Assembly: GCA_946567425.1 (NCBI GenBank)
Contig: CAMNXF010000004.1
Coordinates: 62,001 to 126,000 of the forward strand
Origin: an uncultured Clostridia bacterium
GTDB taxonomy: Bacteria > Bacillota > Clostridia > Oscillospirales > Ruminococcaceae
Length of the DNA stretch: 64,000 nt
Reading direction: 5' to 3'
The notes under the pieces are model-generated. The model was not told the origin of the DNA and made no database searches. It worked only from the letters and a program-made list of their open reading frames with translations. Shown piece by piece: positions 41,645 through 50,453 of the stretch. Position numbers and translations under genes: made by a program. Positions within the stretch are counted from its first letter, which is position 1. Each line of letters begins with the position of its first letter.

Positions 41645-41716
41645 ATAATTACCTGATTATTCTTTTGGTGAGCGGCTATGAAAAGTCAATAAGCAAAATA
41701 ACCAAAAAACATATTA

Positions 41717-41877
41717 GAGCCTGTTTAGTATCTCTCAACACGCCGCCTGCACTCGCGTTTTGGTGCATAACTTCGTTGATTTTTCTTGAAATACATACAG
41801 TATGTCGGCGAAAAATCGCCTTGTTCTGCACCAAAACGCGGGCACATTCGGCGCATTTCGAGATACTAAACAGGCTC
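41717..41877 (+). repeat. Palindromic MITE-like element, copy 2
   Basis: Perfect 18-bp TIR GAGCCTGTTTAGTATCTC/GAGATACTAAACAGGCTC; inner arms CGCGTTTTGGTGCA/TGCACCAAAACGCG and GATTTTTC/GAAAAATC; central CTTGAAATACATACAGTAT; flanked by TTA on both sides. Confidence 0.85.
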
Positions 41878-42016
41878 TTAAAAATCAGGGCATGCTTGAA
41901 AGGAACATTATCACGAAGGAGTTTAAAGAGAACGCACACAAGTTTGTGAGCAACGCAGCCGGGAGCATTGAATTTTCATTCCTCGGTTCTGGTGGAGCGT
42001 AAATCTTTTGAAAGGG

Positions 42017-42040
42017 ATGATATAGCCTTTGCTATATCAT
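42017..42040 (+). promoter_or_regulatory. Perfect 10-bp hairpin upstream of hybrid kinase SD
   Basis: ATGATATAGC-CTTT-GCTATATCAT. Confidence 0.5.
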
Positions 42041-42053
42041 ACAAGGTGTGTTT

Positions 42054-44144
42054 ATGGATAAAGGCTTTGAGCGGCATTCCGAGATTATGGGCGAAAGCTC
42101 GGAGGTTCTTTTCCGCGATATGATAGAGCAAATGCCCGGAGGATTTTTCGTATACCGCGCGGACGAAAGCGAGGAGCTTCTGTATGTGAATGTAGCAACG
42201 CTGCGGATATTCGGCTGTGAGACCCGCAGTGAATTTGACGAACTGACAGGCGGTACGTTCCGCGGAATGGTTCACCCGGACGATCTGGAGGAAGTCGAAA
42301 ACAGTATTAAATCGCAGATATCCGCCGATGCCGAAGCTATGGATTACGTCGAGTACCGCATAAAGCAAAAAAACGGTTTAACGCGCCGCGTAAACGATTA
42401 CGGGCGTCTTGCGCATACAGAAGAATTCGGGGATTTATTCTGCGTTTTTATTTCGGACGACACCGACCGTATGAAAGAACGCATGGAGCGGCTTGAAAAA
42501 GTAAACAATATGCTTGTGCACATCTCCGCGCGCGAGGGGCGCTACCGCAAGGCGATACTTTACGACGCGCTGTTTTTCTACGAGGTAAGTCTTGCAGAGG
42601 ACAAGCTGATAACCGCCGTTACACGCACCCGCGAGGTCGACGTGCTGCCTGTGTCGGAGCTGTTCAATTCGTCGGGAGATCTTGAGGGCGCGTGTTATTC
42701 GGATTTTATCCACCAAGCGTCAAAGCTGGTCGATCTTGCCGATACGGAAAGCTACCTTACTTTTTTTGATACGTCAAGACTTATACGCTGCTGCGAGAAC
42801 GGCGAGCTGGAGCAAATATACGACAGACGCACCACGGACAATCTCGGCAGAACGCGTTTACTGCGCTATGTGGTGCTGTTGGGAGAAAGCGCTACGGACG
42901 GCGGAGCAGTCGCCCTGATAACCGTAAAGGACTTCACCGAGCAGAACGAGCACCGCAGACTTCTGCGCGAATCTCTTCAGCAGGCGCGTGCGGCGGAGAT
43001 CGCCAAGAGCACTTTTCTCGCGAATATGTCCCACGATATCAAAACTCCACTCAACGCCATACTGGGCTTTATCGACCTTATCAAACTCCACATCAACAAC
43101 AAAAGCAAGATAGAGGAATATCTTGAAAAAATACGCGTTTCGGGAAATCAGCTCCTCAACATCGCTAGCGAGGCGCTGGAGGTAACGCGAATGGAATCAG
43201 GCAAGGCGTCTCTCGCGGAAACCGAAGGAAGTCTTTCGGAAATGCTCGCCGAGATAGAAAAATCGCTTACGCCCGAGATGAACACCGCAGGTCTGCACTT
43301 TACAATAGATACCTCGCGTGTTGCGCGGTTCGCGGTTTTTGCCGACCTTATACGTATTAAGGAGATACTGATGCGGCTGCTCGACAACGCCGCGAAATAT
43401 ACCGAACCGGGCGGCTTTGTTTCGCTGCGCGTTACGGAGGATGCAAACGCGGGCGGCTTCGGGCGTTATGTGTTCACCGTGGAGGACACGGGCTGCGGCA
43501 TTTCGGCTGAGTTTATGGAGCGGCTGTTCGAGCCGTTCGCGCGTGAGAGCAATACGACCGAAAGCGGAGTTGTGGGTAGCGGATTGGGTCTGGCGGTCGT
43601 CAAAAATCTTGTTAATCTCATGGACGGCGATATTAAGGTTATGAGCCGCGTAGGAGAGGGAAGCCGCTTTACCGTAACGGTCGTGCTGCGGCAGCTTGAC
43701 GGCGGATCGCTTTCTGTTTCTGCGCTTACGCTGCCGCACATTTCGCTTGAGGGTAAGCGCGTGCTGTTGGTGGAAGATAACGAAATAAACAGCGAGATCG
43801 CCGAAGCGCTGCTTACGGAGAACGGTTTTCTGGTGGAAACGGCCTCGGACGGAGATATCGCGGTGGATATCGTGAAAAGCTCCGAACCCGGATATTTCGA
43901 TCTGGTGCTTATGGATATACAGATGCCGCGCATGAACGGCTATGAAGCAACAAGAGGTATCCGCGCGTTGTCCGAGCCGCTGCTCGCACGGATACCGATA
44001 ATCGCGCTGTCCGCCAACACCTACCCCGAGGACAGAAAGAAAGCCATAGACGCGGGAATGGACGCTCACGCGCCAAAGCCGATAGATATGTCAAGGCTTA
44101 TTGAGGTAATAAGCACAGTGTTGGAGCGCCGCGCCGCGGAATGA
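42054..44144 (+). CDS. Hybrid PAS sensor histidine kinase/response regulator
   Basis: PAS-like N-terminus; H-box MSHDIKTPLNAILGF; VEDTGCGIS; REC VLLVEDNEINSEIAEALL...LVLMDIQMPRMNGYEATR. Confidence 0.92.
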   Translation: MDKGFERHSEIMGESSEVLFRDMIEQMPGGFFVYRADESEELLYVNVATLRIFGCETRSEFDELTGGTFRGMVHPDDLEEVENSIKSQISADAEAMDYVEYRIKQKNGLTRRVNDYGRLAHTEEFGDLFCVFISDDTDRMKERMERLEKVNNMLVHISAREGRYRKAILYDALFFYEVSLAEDKLITAVTRTREVDVLPVSELFNSSGDLEGACYSDFIHQASKLVDLADTESYLTFFDTSRLIRCCENGELEQIYDRRTTDNLGRTRLLRYVVLLGESATDGGAVALITVKDFTEQNEHRRLLRESLQQARAAEIAKSTFLANMSHDIKTPLNAILGFIDLIKLHINNKSKIEEYLEKIRVSGNQLLNIASEALEVTRMESGKASLAETEGSLSEMLAEIEKSLTPEMNTAGLHFTIDTSRVARFAVFADLIRIKEILMRLLDNAAKYTEPGGFVSLRVTEDANAGGFGRYVFTVEDTGCGISAEFMERLFEPFARESNTTESGVVGSGLGLAVVKNLVNLMDGDIKVMSRVGEGSRFTVTVVLRQLDGGSLSVSALTLPHISLEGKRVLLVEDNEINSEIAEALLTENGFLVETASDGDIAVDIVKSSEPGYFDLVLMDIQMPRMNGYEATRGIRALSEPLLARIPIIALSANTYPEDRKKAIDAGMDAHAPKPIDMSRLIEVISTVLERRAAE

Positions 44145-44191
44145 TTTCCGCAACAATGTTTTGGCTTTTTGTTGATTTTCTTAAAAAAACC

Positions 44192-44220
44192 TTGACAAGA
44201 ATGCACAGGTGTGATATAAT
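44192..44220 (+). promoter_or_regulatory. Consensus sigma-A promoter for MMPL operon
   Basis: TTGACA-N17-TATAAT. Confidence 0.75.
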
Positions 44221-44366
44221 TATACATTATTCGGAAAGTCCTCGACGGGCGTTTATTATCTGAACGTTCGTCGCGGGCTATTTGTATTTTAGGGCAAAAA
44301 GCAACAAAGTCGGTAACATTGTTGCCTTGCACCATACAACCGTACATAAAGAAAGGAGTATTTGTT

Positions 44367-46859
44367 TTGAGCAATCACACAGACAATTCCGAAAAGCAAA
44401 GCCCGCTCGAACGGCTGTCGGCGTTTATAGTGGATAAGCGCAAGGCGTTCTATCTGCTTTATATCGGTGCTGCCATTTTCTGTATATTCTCGAGCGGCTG
44501 GACGCAGGTAAACGACGATCTTACAAGCTATCTGCCTGACACGACTGAGACGCGTCAGGGACTTACGATCATGGAGGAGGAGTTCGTGACGTTCGGTTCG
44601 AGCCGCATTATGGTGGACAATATCACCTACGCCGCAGCCGAGGAGCTTTCGGAGCAGATAGAGAGCACCGAGGGCGTAAAATCCGTTGAGTTCGACGGCA
44701 CGGAGGAGCACTTCAAAAAGGGCGCGGCGCTGTTCTCGATAACCTACGACGGCACGGCGACTGACGAGGTGAGCATTGACGCGCTTGCCAAGGTCGAGGA
44801 GCTTCTTGACGGCTACGACGTGTACGTTACAGGCGACACGGGCGATTCCGCGTCGGCGGGGCTGGCGGCGGAAATGCAGGTCGTTATGGTGATCGCCGTT
44901 GTCATTATTCTTCTGGTGCTGCTGTTCACCTCTCATACATATATGGAAATACCCGTGCTGCTGGCGACGTTCGGTATGGCGGCGCTTATGAACAAGGGCA
45001 CAAACTTTATTTTCGGCGAAATTTCGTTCGTGTCGGATTCCGTTGCGGTAGTGCTGCAACTGGCATTGGCTATCGACTACGCGATAATCCTCTGTCACCG
45101 CTACACCGAAGAACGTGCTCATCTGGAGGCGCGCGAGGCAGTCATAATCGCGCTGTCAAAGGCGATACCCGAGATCGCGGGTAGCTCTATGACAACGCTT
45201 TCGGGTCTCGGAGCGATGTGCTTTATGCGCTTCGGCATCGGCAAGGACTTGGGTCTCGTACTGATCAAGGCGATAATACTCAGCCTTCTTGCGGTATTTA
45301 CGCTTATGCCGGGACTGCTTATGAGCTTCAGCGGACTTATTGACAAGACGCACCACAAAAACTTCGTTCCGCAGATAACGGGCTGGGGCAAGCTCGCGGT
45401 AAAAACGCGCTTTGTTATGCCGCCGCTGTTTGTTCTGCTGATAATCGCGGGCTTTATTTTCTCGAACAAATGTCCCTACGCCTATGGTCAAACGGGACTT
45501 ACCACCACGCGCAAGAACGATTCGCAGATAGCGACTGAAACGGTCAACGGCACATTCGGCAGCGTGAATACGCTTGCGGTGCTCGTTCCCAACGGCGACT
45601 ACGAAAAAGAGGGGCAGCTTCTGCGCGAGCTTGAAAGGATGTCCGAGACAGACACCGTTCTCGGTCTGGCGAACGTTGAGGCAATGGACGATTACGTTCT
45701 CACCGATAAGCTCACGCCGCGTCAGTTCGCCGAAATGACCGACCTTGACGTTGAGGTCGCGCGGCTGCTCTACTCCGCCTACGCGGTGAATATGGAGACC
45801 TACGGGCAGCTCGTTTCGGGAGTGGACGAGTACGGCGTGCCGCTTATAGATATGTTTATGTTCCTCTACGACCAGATGGAGGAGGGGTACGTTACTCTTG
45901 AGGGCGAAATGGCAGATACTATCGAGGATCTGCACACGCAGCTTTCCGACGCTAAATTACAGCTTCTCGGCGAGAATTACAGCCGTCTTGTGCTAACGCT
46001 GAACCTTCCCGAGGAGAGCGACGAAACGTTCGCGTTTCTCGATACCCTCCACAAGACCGCCGCAAAGTACTACCCCGAAAACAGCTTTCTCGTAGGCAAC
46101 TCGACCAGCGACTTTGACCTGTCAACGTCATTCGGCGACGACAATCTGCTGATAGGCGTTCTCACGATCGTGTTCGTGGTGCTGGTCTTGATATTCACGT
46201 TCAAGTCCTCAGGACTGCCTGTGCTGCTTATTCTGGTAATTCAGGGTTCTGTCTGGATAAACTTCTCGTTTCCGTATCTGCAGCAAGAGCCGCTGTTCTT
46301 CCTGAGCTATCTTGTTGTAAGCTCGATCCAAATGGGCGCGAATATCGACTACGCTATCGTTATCGCAAACCGCTATGTCGAGCTGAAACAGATAATGCCG
46401 CCGAAAAAGGCGGTCGTCGAATCGCTCAATCAGGCTTTCCCGACTATTGTCACCTCGGGTACTATATTGGCTTCGGCAGGTGTTCTGATCGGATTTCTGT
46501 CGACCAATCCCGCGATATCGTCTATCGGCGTTTGCCTTGGGCGGGGTACGCTCATTTCGATTTTCCTTGTAATGGGAATTTTGCCGCAGATACTGCTGCT
46601 CGGTGACGTTATTATAGACAAGACAGCGATAACCCTCAAGCGCCGTCTGCCCGTGCAGAGCCATACCGGCATTATGCGTCTTGACGGTCATGTCCGGGGA
46701 TATGTGGCGGGCGTTGTTGACGGCGATTTCAGCGGACTTATCCGCGGCACGGTAAACGCGCAGCTTGAATCGGGCGCGCTTACGCATGACGAAACGGCAG
46801 CGCTGCCTGCCGAGTTTACGGGAGAGGAGGGCAATTCCGATGAAAAAGTTACGGAATAA
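44367..46859 (+). CDS. MMPL/RND-superfamily exporter
   Basis: Two RND repeats, GDTGDSASAGLAAEMQVVMVIAVVIILLVLLF...ALAIDYAIILCHRYTEER and MGANIDYAIVIANRYVELKQ; TTG start after GAAAGGAG. Confidence 0.88.
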   Translation: MSNHTDNSEKQSPLERLSAFIVDKRKAFYLLYIGAAIFCIFSSGWTQVNDDLTSYLPDTTETRQGLTIMEEEFVTFGSSRIMVDNITYAAAEELSEQIESTEGVKSVEFDGTEEHFKKGAALFSITYDGTATDEVSIDALAKVEELLDGYDVYVTGDTGDSASAGLAAEMQVVMVIAVVIILLVLLFTSHTYMEIPVLLATFGMAALMNKGTNFIFGEISFVSDSVAVVLQLALAIDYAIILCHRYTEERAHLEAREAVIIALSKAIPEIAGSSMTTLSGLGAMCFMRFGIGKDLGLVLIKAIILSLLAVFTLMPGLLMSFSGLIDKTHHKNFVPQITGWGKLAVKTRFVMPPLFVLLIIAGFIFSNKCPYAYGQTGLTTTRKNDSQIATETVNGTFGSVNTLAVLVPNGDYEKEGQLLRELERMSETDTVLGLANVEAMDDYVLTDKLTPRQFAEMTDLDVEVARLLYSAYAVNMETYGQLVSGVDEYGVPLIDMFMFLYDQMEEGYVTLEGEMADTIEDLHTQLSDAKLQLLGENYSRLVLTLNLPEESDETFAFLDTLHKTAAKYYPENSFLVGNSTSDFDLSTSFGDDNLLIGVLTIVFVVLVLIFTFKSSGLPVLLILVIQGSVWINFSFPYLQQEPLFFLSYLVVSSIQMGANIDYAIVIANRYVELKQIMPPKKAVVESLNQAFPTIVTSGTILASAGVLIGFLSTNPAISSIGVCLGRGTLISIFLVMGILPQILLLGDVIIDKTAITLKRRLPVQSHTGIMRLDGHVRGYVAGVVDGDFSGLIRGTVNAQLESGALTHDETAALPAEFTGEEGNSDEKVTE

Positions 46860-49800
46860 AATTATTTCTCTTATTGCCGCGTGCGCGGTTTCTGTTTCTC
46901 CGATAACTCCCGTTTATGCGGCAGTGTCGGCAGCTTCGGCAAACACGGTAACAATATCCACTGCCGAGGAGTTCATCGCTTTTGCGGAAAATTGTTCGCT
47001 CGACAAGTGGTCATACGGCAAGACCGTAAAACTTGCTGCCGACATCAACCTTTCGGGCACGGATTTCGAGCCTGTTCCGATCTTCGGCGGAACGTTCGAC
47101 GGCGCGGGGCACACTATCGACGGACTGCGAATTGACAGTACGGGCTCGCATAAAGGGCTTTTCCGCTATCTTGAGAAGAGCGCCGTCGTGAGTGAGCTGA
47201 ACGTTGTCGGAACGGTCTCCCCGATGGGCAGCCGTTCCGAAATAGGCGGCATTGCGGGCGTGAACTCGGGAACGATAAGGAACTGCACGTTCAAGGGTAC
47301 TGTAAGCGGCGAGAGCGGCGTGGGCGGCATAGTCGGCCGCAATGAAGAAACGGGCAGTGTTATCGGCTGTTCCGCTTCGGGAATAATCTTTGGGAAAAGC
47401 TCGACGGGCGGTATCGCGGGACGCAACGAGGGAACTCTGATAAAATGCGAAAACTTTGCGGGCGTAAATCTCACAAACCCCGACGTTTCTGGCGGTATGA
47501 CGGACTTCGACCCCGGGGCGGCGATCGACCAATACACAAGTCTTACTGACGAAGAAGCAAATCTGCTCAACAGCTACTCGGATTCGGGCGGAATAGTCGG
47601 TTATTCAAGCGGAATTGTGCAAAGCTGTGTAAACACGGGTAATGTCGGATATCCACACGTCGGCTACAACATCGGCGGCATCGCTGGGCGGCAGAGCGGC
47701 TATCTCGCGGGCTGCAAAAACGGCGGAACGATAAACGGACGCAAGGAGGTCGGCGGCATTGTCGGACAGTCCGAGCCGTATCTTACGCTTGAACCCGAAA
47801 AAGAAACGCTTGAAAACCTCCGCACCGAGCTTCATATGCTGGGCGACCTTATCGACAAAACACTGAACGACGTTGAGAGCACGGGTGACGACGTTTCCGA
47901 GCGGCTCTCGAATATGAAGAAATACGCCGACGCCGCAACGGACAGCTGCGATACAATGCTGAACGGCGTAAAGGATTTCGTCGACGGAAACGTTGACATA
48001 ATCAACACCGTAACCGCCGATATCACCAACGCGCTTGATAAAATAGCGCCCGCCATGGACGAACTGGCGGAGGTAGGCGGCAGCATAAGCGAAATGTCCG
48101 ACGATCTGAGCGCCGCTATGGACTGTCTTAAGGACGTTGCGGACGTAAGCGATTCGGCGATGACCGAGATTAAAGCCGCGCTCGACAAAATGAAGACCGC
48201 CTCGGACGATCTGAACAAAGCAGCCAAGAACTTTAAAGAGGCTGTCGAGGCGCTTACAGACGGGGTAGTCTCGAACGATGACGGCGATATTGCGGATGCG
48301 TCCGAAAACTTGGAGAAAGCCGCCGATCGGCTTGGCGGCGCGCTGGAAGATATGGACGGCGCAGCTGAAGAGCTTGACCGCGCTCTCACGGATGCGGGGC
48401 TTGCAGAGGGCGACAGTAACACGGTATCGGGTAATTCGGAAAACATCGCCGCTCCGGTTGTCCCCGAAACTCCGACAGAGCCCGAAGAACCCGATCGTCC
48501 GACACTCCCGTTTGAACCAAATATCCCCGACGGCGCGGACAAGGACATTGACGAGATAATCGACACTGTAAGGGATAATTGGGAAAAGGCGAAAGACCCG
48601 CTGAAGGATTCCGCGAACTCAATGGAAAAGGCAGCGGAGAGCCTTAACGCGGCGTTTGAGAAGCTGCAGAGCGCGGCTGAAAAGCTCGATCCCGTATCCG
48701 ACGACGTTAAAAACGCGCTTGATAAATTCGATGACGCGGCGAACGCTGCGTCAGCTATCGGCAAATCGCTGGAGAGCGCGTTCACGTCCTTTGGCGACGC
48801 GATTCGCGGGTTGACCGAGGACGGTCCCAAGGAATTTCTGTTGCTGGGCGACGACGATTTCCGAGAGGCAGGCAATACGCTCCAAGGCTCGGTAAACTCG
48901 ATAACGGACGACCTCGAGTCGCTCAACAAGCAGCTAAATGCAAACAGCGGAGTTGTCGCGGACGATCTCCGTGCGATAAACGATCAGCTCCGCGTTATAG
49001 CCGATCTGGTGATCGATGCGGTAGCCGATATCGAGGACACAGCCTCAAATCCCTCTGTCGATGACAGCTATCAGGATACGTCCGACAAGGATATCGCGGC
49101 GACGCGTCAGGGTAAAGTCACCGACTGCGAAAACAGCGGCGAAGTAACGGGTGACCGCAACGTCGGCGGCATAGTCGGCGCAATGGCAGTCGAATTCGAT
49201 CTCGATCCCGAGGGCGACCTTTCGGAGAATATGCGTTTCGGTGCGACTTACGAGAGCAAATCGGTTCTCCAGAACAGCAAAAACTACGGGCTTATCACTG
49301 CCAAAAAGGACTGCACGGGCGGTATTGTCGGACGTATGGAGCTTGGAACGGCGCTCGACTGTCAAAGCTATGGCGAGGTTGCTGGCGGCAGCAACTACGT
49401 CGGCGGTATCGCGGGATACTCCGACGCGGTGGTTCGTGATTGTTTTGCGAAATGCGTGCTTTCGGGGAGCAGCTATGTCGGCGGTGTTACGGGCTGGGCA
49501 AAAAATCTGCGCGGCTGCTACGCTATCGCCACTGTTAAAGAGGGCGACGAATACGTCGGCGCGCTTTCGGGCAGCATAAAGGAGGACGGCGTTCTCACGG
49601 GCAACCGCTTTGTCGATACAGGCGTTGCGGGCGTCGACGGCATAAGCTACGCCGACCGCGCGGAGCCTGTCGGTTTTTCGGAGCTTGTGAAAACACAGAG
49701 CGTTCCCAAGGAGTTCACAACGTTCAATATTATTCTCAAAGCGGACGATAAGATCGTCGAAAAGATACCGTTCGGGTACGGCGACGACCTTTCAAAGATA

Positions 49801-50373
49801 ACGCTCCCCGAGGTTCCCGCGCAGAATGGCAGCTTCGGCAAATGGAGCGAATTTGACACAACGGGGCTTATGTCCGATATTACCGTTGAGGCGGTCTACG
49901 CGCCGTGGATAACCATTGCGGCGAGCGAAGAGCAGCAGAACAAGCTGGCGTTGGCGCTTGCCGAGGGGCAGTTCACCGACGACGTTATGCTTCACGCGGA
50001 GAACGGTACGGCAACTCCGCCTATTACAAGCGGCAGCGACGCAAAAGTTCTCAATGTTTCCCTTACGGGAACGGGGTTGGACGACGCGGATACCGTTCCG
50101 ATCAGGCTGCTGAATGTCGGCGGAGGAAACGCCGCGGTATGGCGGCTCGACAACGGTAGCTGGCAGAGCGTTCCGTTTGAGCGCAGCGGGCAGTATCTTC
50201 TTCTCAAAATGACAGGAACGGAGAATACGTTCTGCATTCAGCCGCAGCAGACGGATATTTTGCCGATAATTATTATCGCGGCATCGGCGGCTGTCGTTAT
50301 CGTAGTAATTGTGGTTATCGTCAAAGCGTTCAAGAAGAAAAAGTCAAAAGTGAAAACGGCAGCGAAAAAATAA
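46840..50373 (+). CDS. Secreted, C-terminally membrane-anchored GLUG-repeat protein with long coiled-coil insertion (~1177 aa)
   Basis: Signal peptide MKKLRNKIISLIAACAVSVSPITPVYA; repeated GGIVG/GGIAG motifs; long heptad-rich helices; C-terminal TM IIIIAASAAVVIVVIVVIV + KKKKSK; start overlaps MMPL end. Confidence 0.8.
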   Translation: MKKLRNKIISLIAACAVSVSPITPVYAAVSAASANTVTISTAEEFIAFAENCSLDKWSYGKTVKLAADINLSGTDFEPVPIFGGTFDGAGHTIDGLRIDSTGSHKGLFRYLEKSAVVSELNVVGTVSPMGSRSEIGGIAGVNSGTIRNCTFKGTVSGESGVGGIVGRNEETGSVIGCSASGIIFGKSSTGGIAGRNEGTLIKCENFAGVNLTNPDVSGGMTDFDPGAAIDQYTSLTDEEANLLNSYSDSGGIVGYSSGIVQSCVNTGNVGYPHVGYNIGGIAGRQSGYLAGCKNGGTINGRKEVGGIVGQSEPYLTLEPEKETLENLRTELHMLGDLIDKTLNDVESTGDDVSERLSNMKKYADAATDSCDTMLNGVKDFVDGNVDIINTVTADITNALDKIAPAMDELAEVGGSISEMSDDLSAAMDCLKDVADVSDSAMTEIKAALDKMKTASDDLNKAAKNFKEAVEALTDGVVSNDDGDIADASENLEKAADRLGGALEDMDGAAEELDRALTDAGLAEGDSNTVSGNSENIAAPVVPETPTEPEEPDRPTLPFEPNIPDGADKDIDEIIDTVRDNWEKAKDPLKDSANSMEKAAESLNAAFEKLQSAAEKLDPVSDDVKNALDKFDDAANAASAIGKSLESAFTSFGDAIRGLTEDGPKEFLLLGDDDFREAGNTLQGSVNSITDDLESLNKQLNANSGVVADDLRAINDQLRVIADLVIDAVADIEDTASNPSVDDSYQDTSDKDIAATRQGKVTDCENSGEVTGDRNVGGIVGAMAVEFDLDPEGDLSENMRFGATYESKSVLQNSKNYGLITAKKDCTGGIVGRMELGTALDCQSYGEVAGGSNYVGGIAGYSDAVVRDCFAKCVLSGSSYVGGVTGWAKNLRGCYAIATVKEGDEYVGALSGSIKEDGVLTGNRFVDTGVAGVDGISYADRAEPVGFSELVKTQSVPKEFTTFNIILKADDKIVEKIPFGYGDDLSKITLPEVPAQNGSFGKWSEFDTTGLMSDITVEAVYAPWITIAASEEQQNKLALALAEGQFTDDVMLHAENGTATPPITSGSDAKVLNVSLTGTGLDDADTVPIRLLNVGGGNAAVWRLDNGSWQSVPFERSGQYLLLKMTGTENTFCIQPQQTDILPIIIIAASAAVVIVVIVVIVKAFKKKKSKVKTAAKK

Positions 50374-50374
50374 A

Positions 50375-50411
50375 AAAACGGCGTTGAACGAAAGGTTCAA
50401 CGCCGTTTTCT
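50375..50411. terminator. Bidirectional terminator
   Basis: AAAACGGCGTTGAAC-GAAAG-GTTCAACGCCGTTTT. Confidence 0.88.
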
Positions 50412-50453
50412 GCGGCAAAAGGAGCGGCAGTTATGCCGCTCCCGTTTTTTCAA

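Noticed and set aside
41665-41949. Overlapping ORFs on both strands (41665..41949 +, 41676..41939 -)
   Set aside because: They merely read through the palindromic MITE; the mirrored peptides come from the inverted repeat.
47832-48929. 365 aa Ser-rich minus-strand ORF
   Set aside because: Antisense of the GLUG/coiled-coil gene; the Ser/Ala-rich composition is a reverse-frame artefact.
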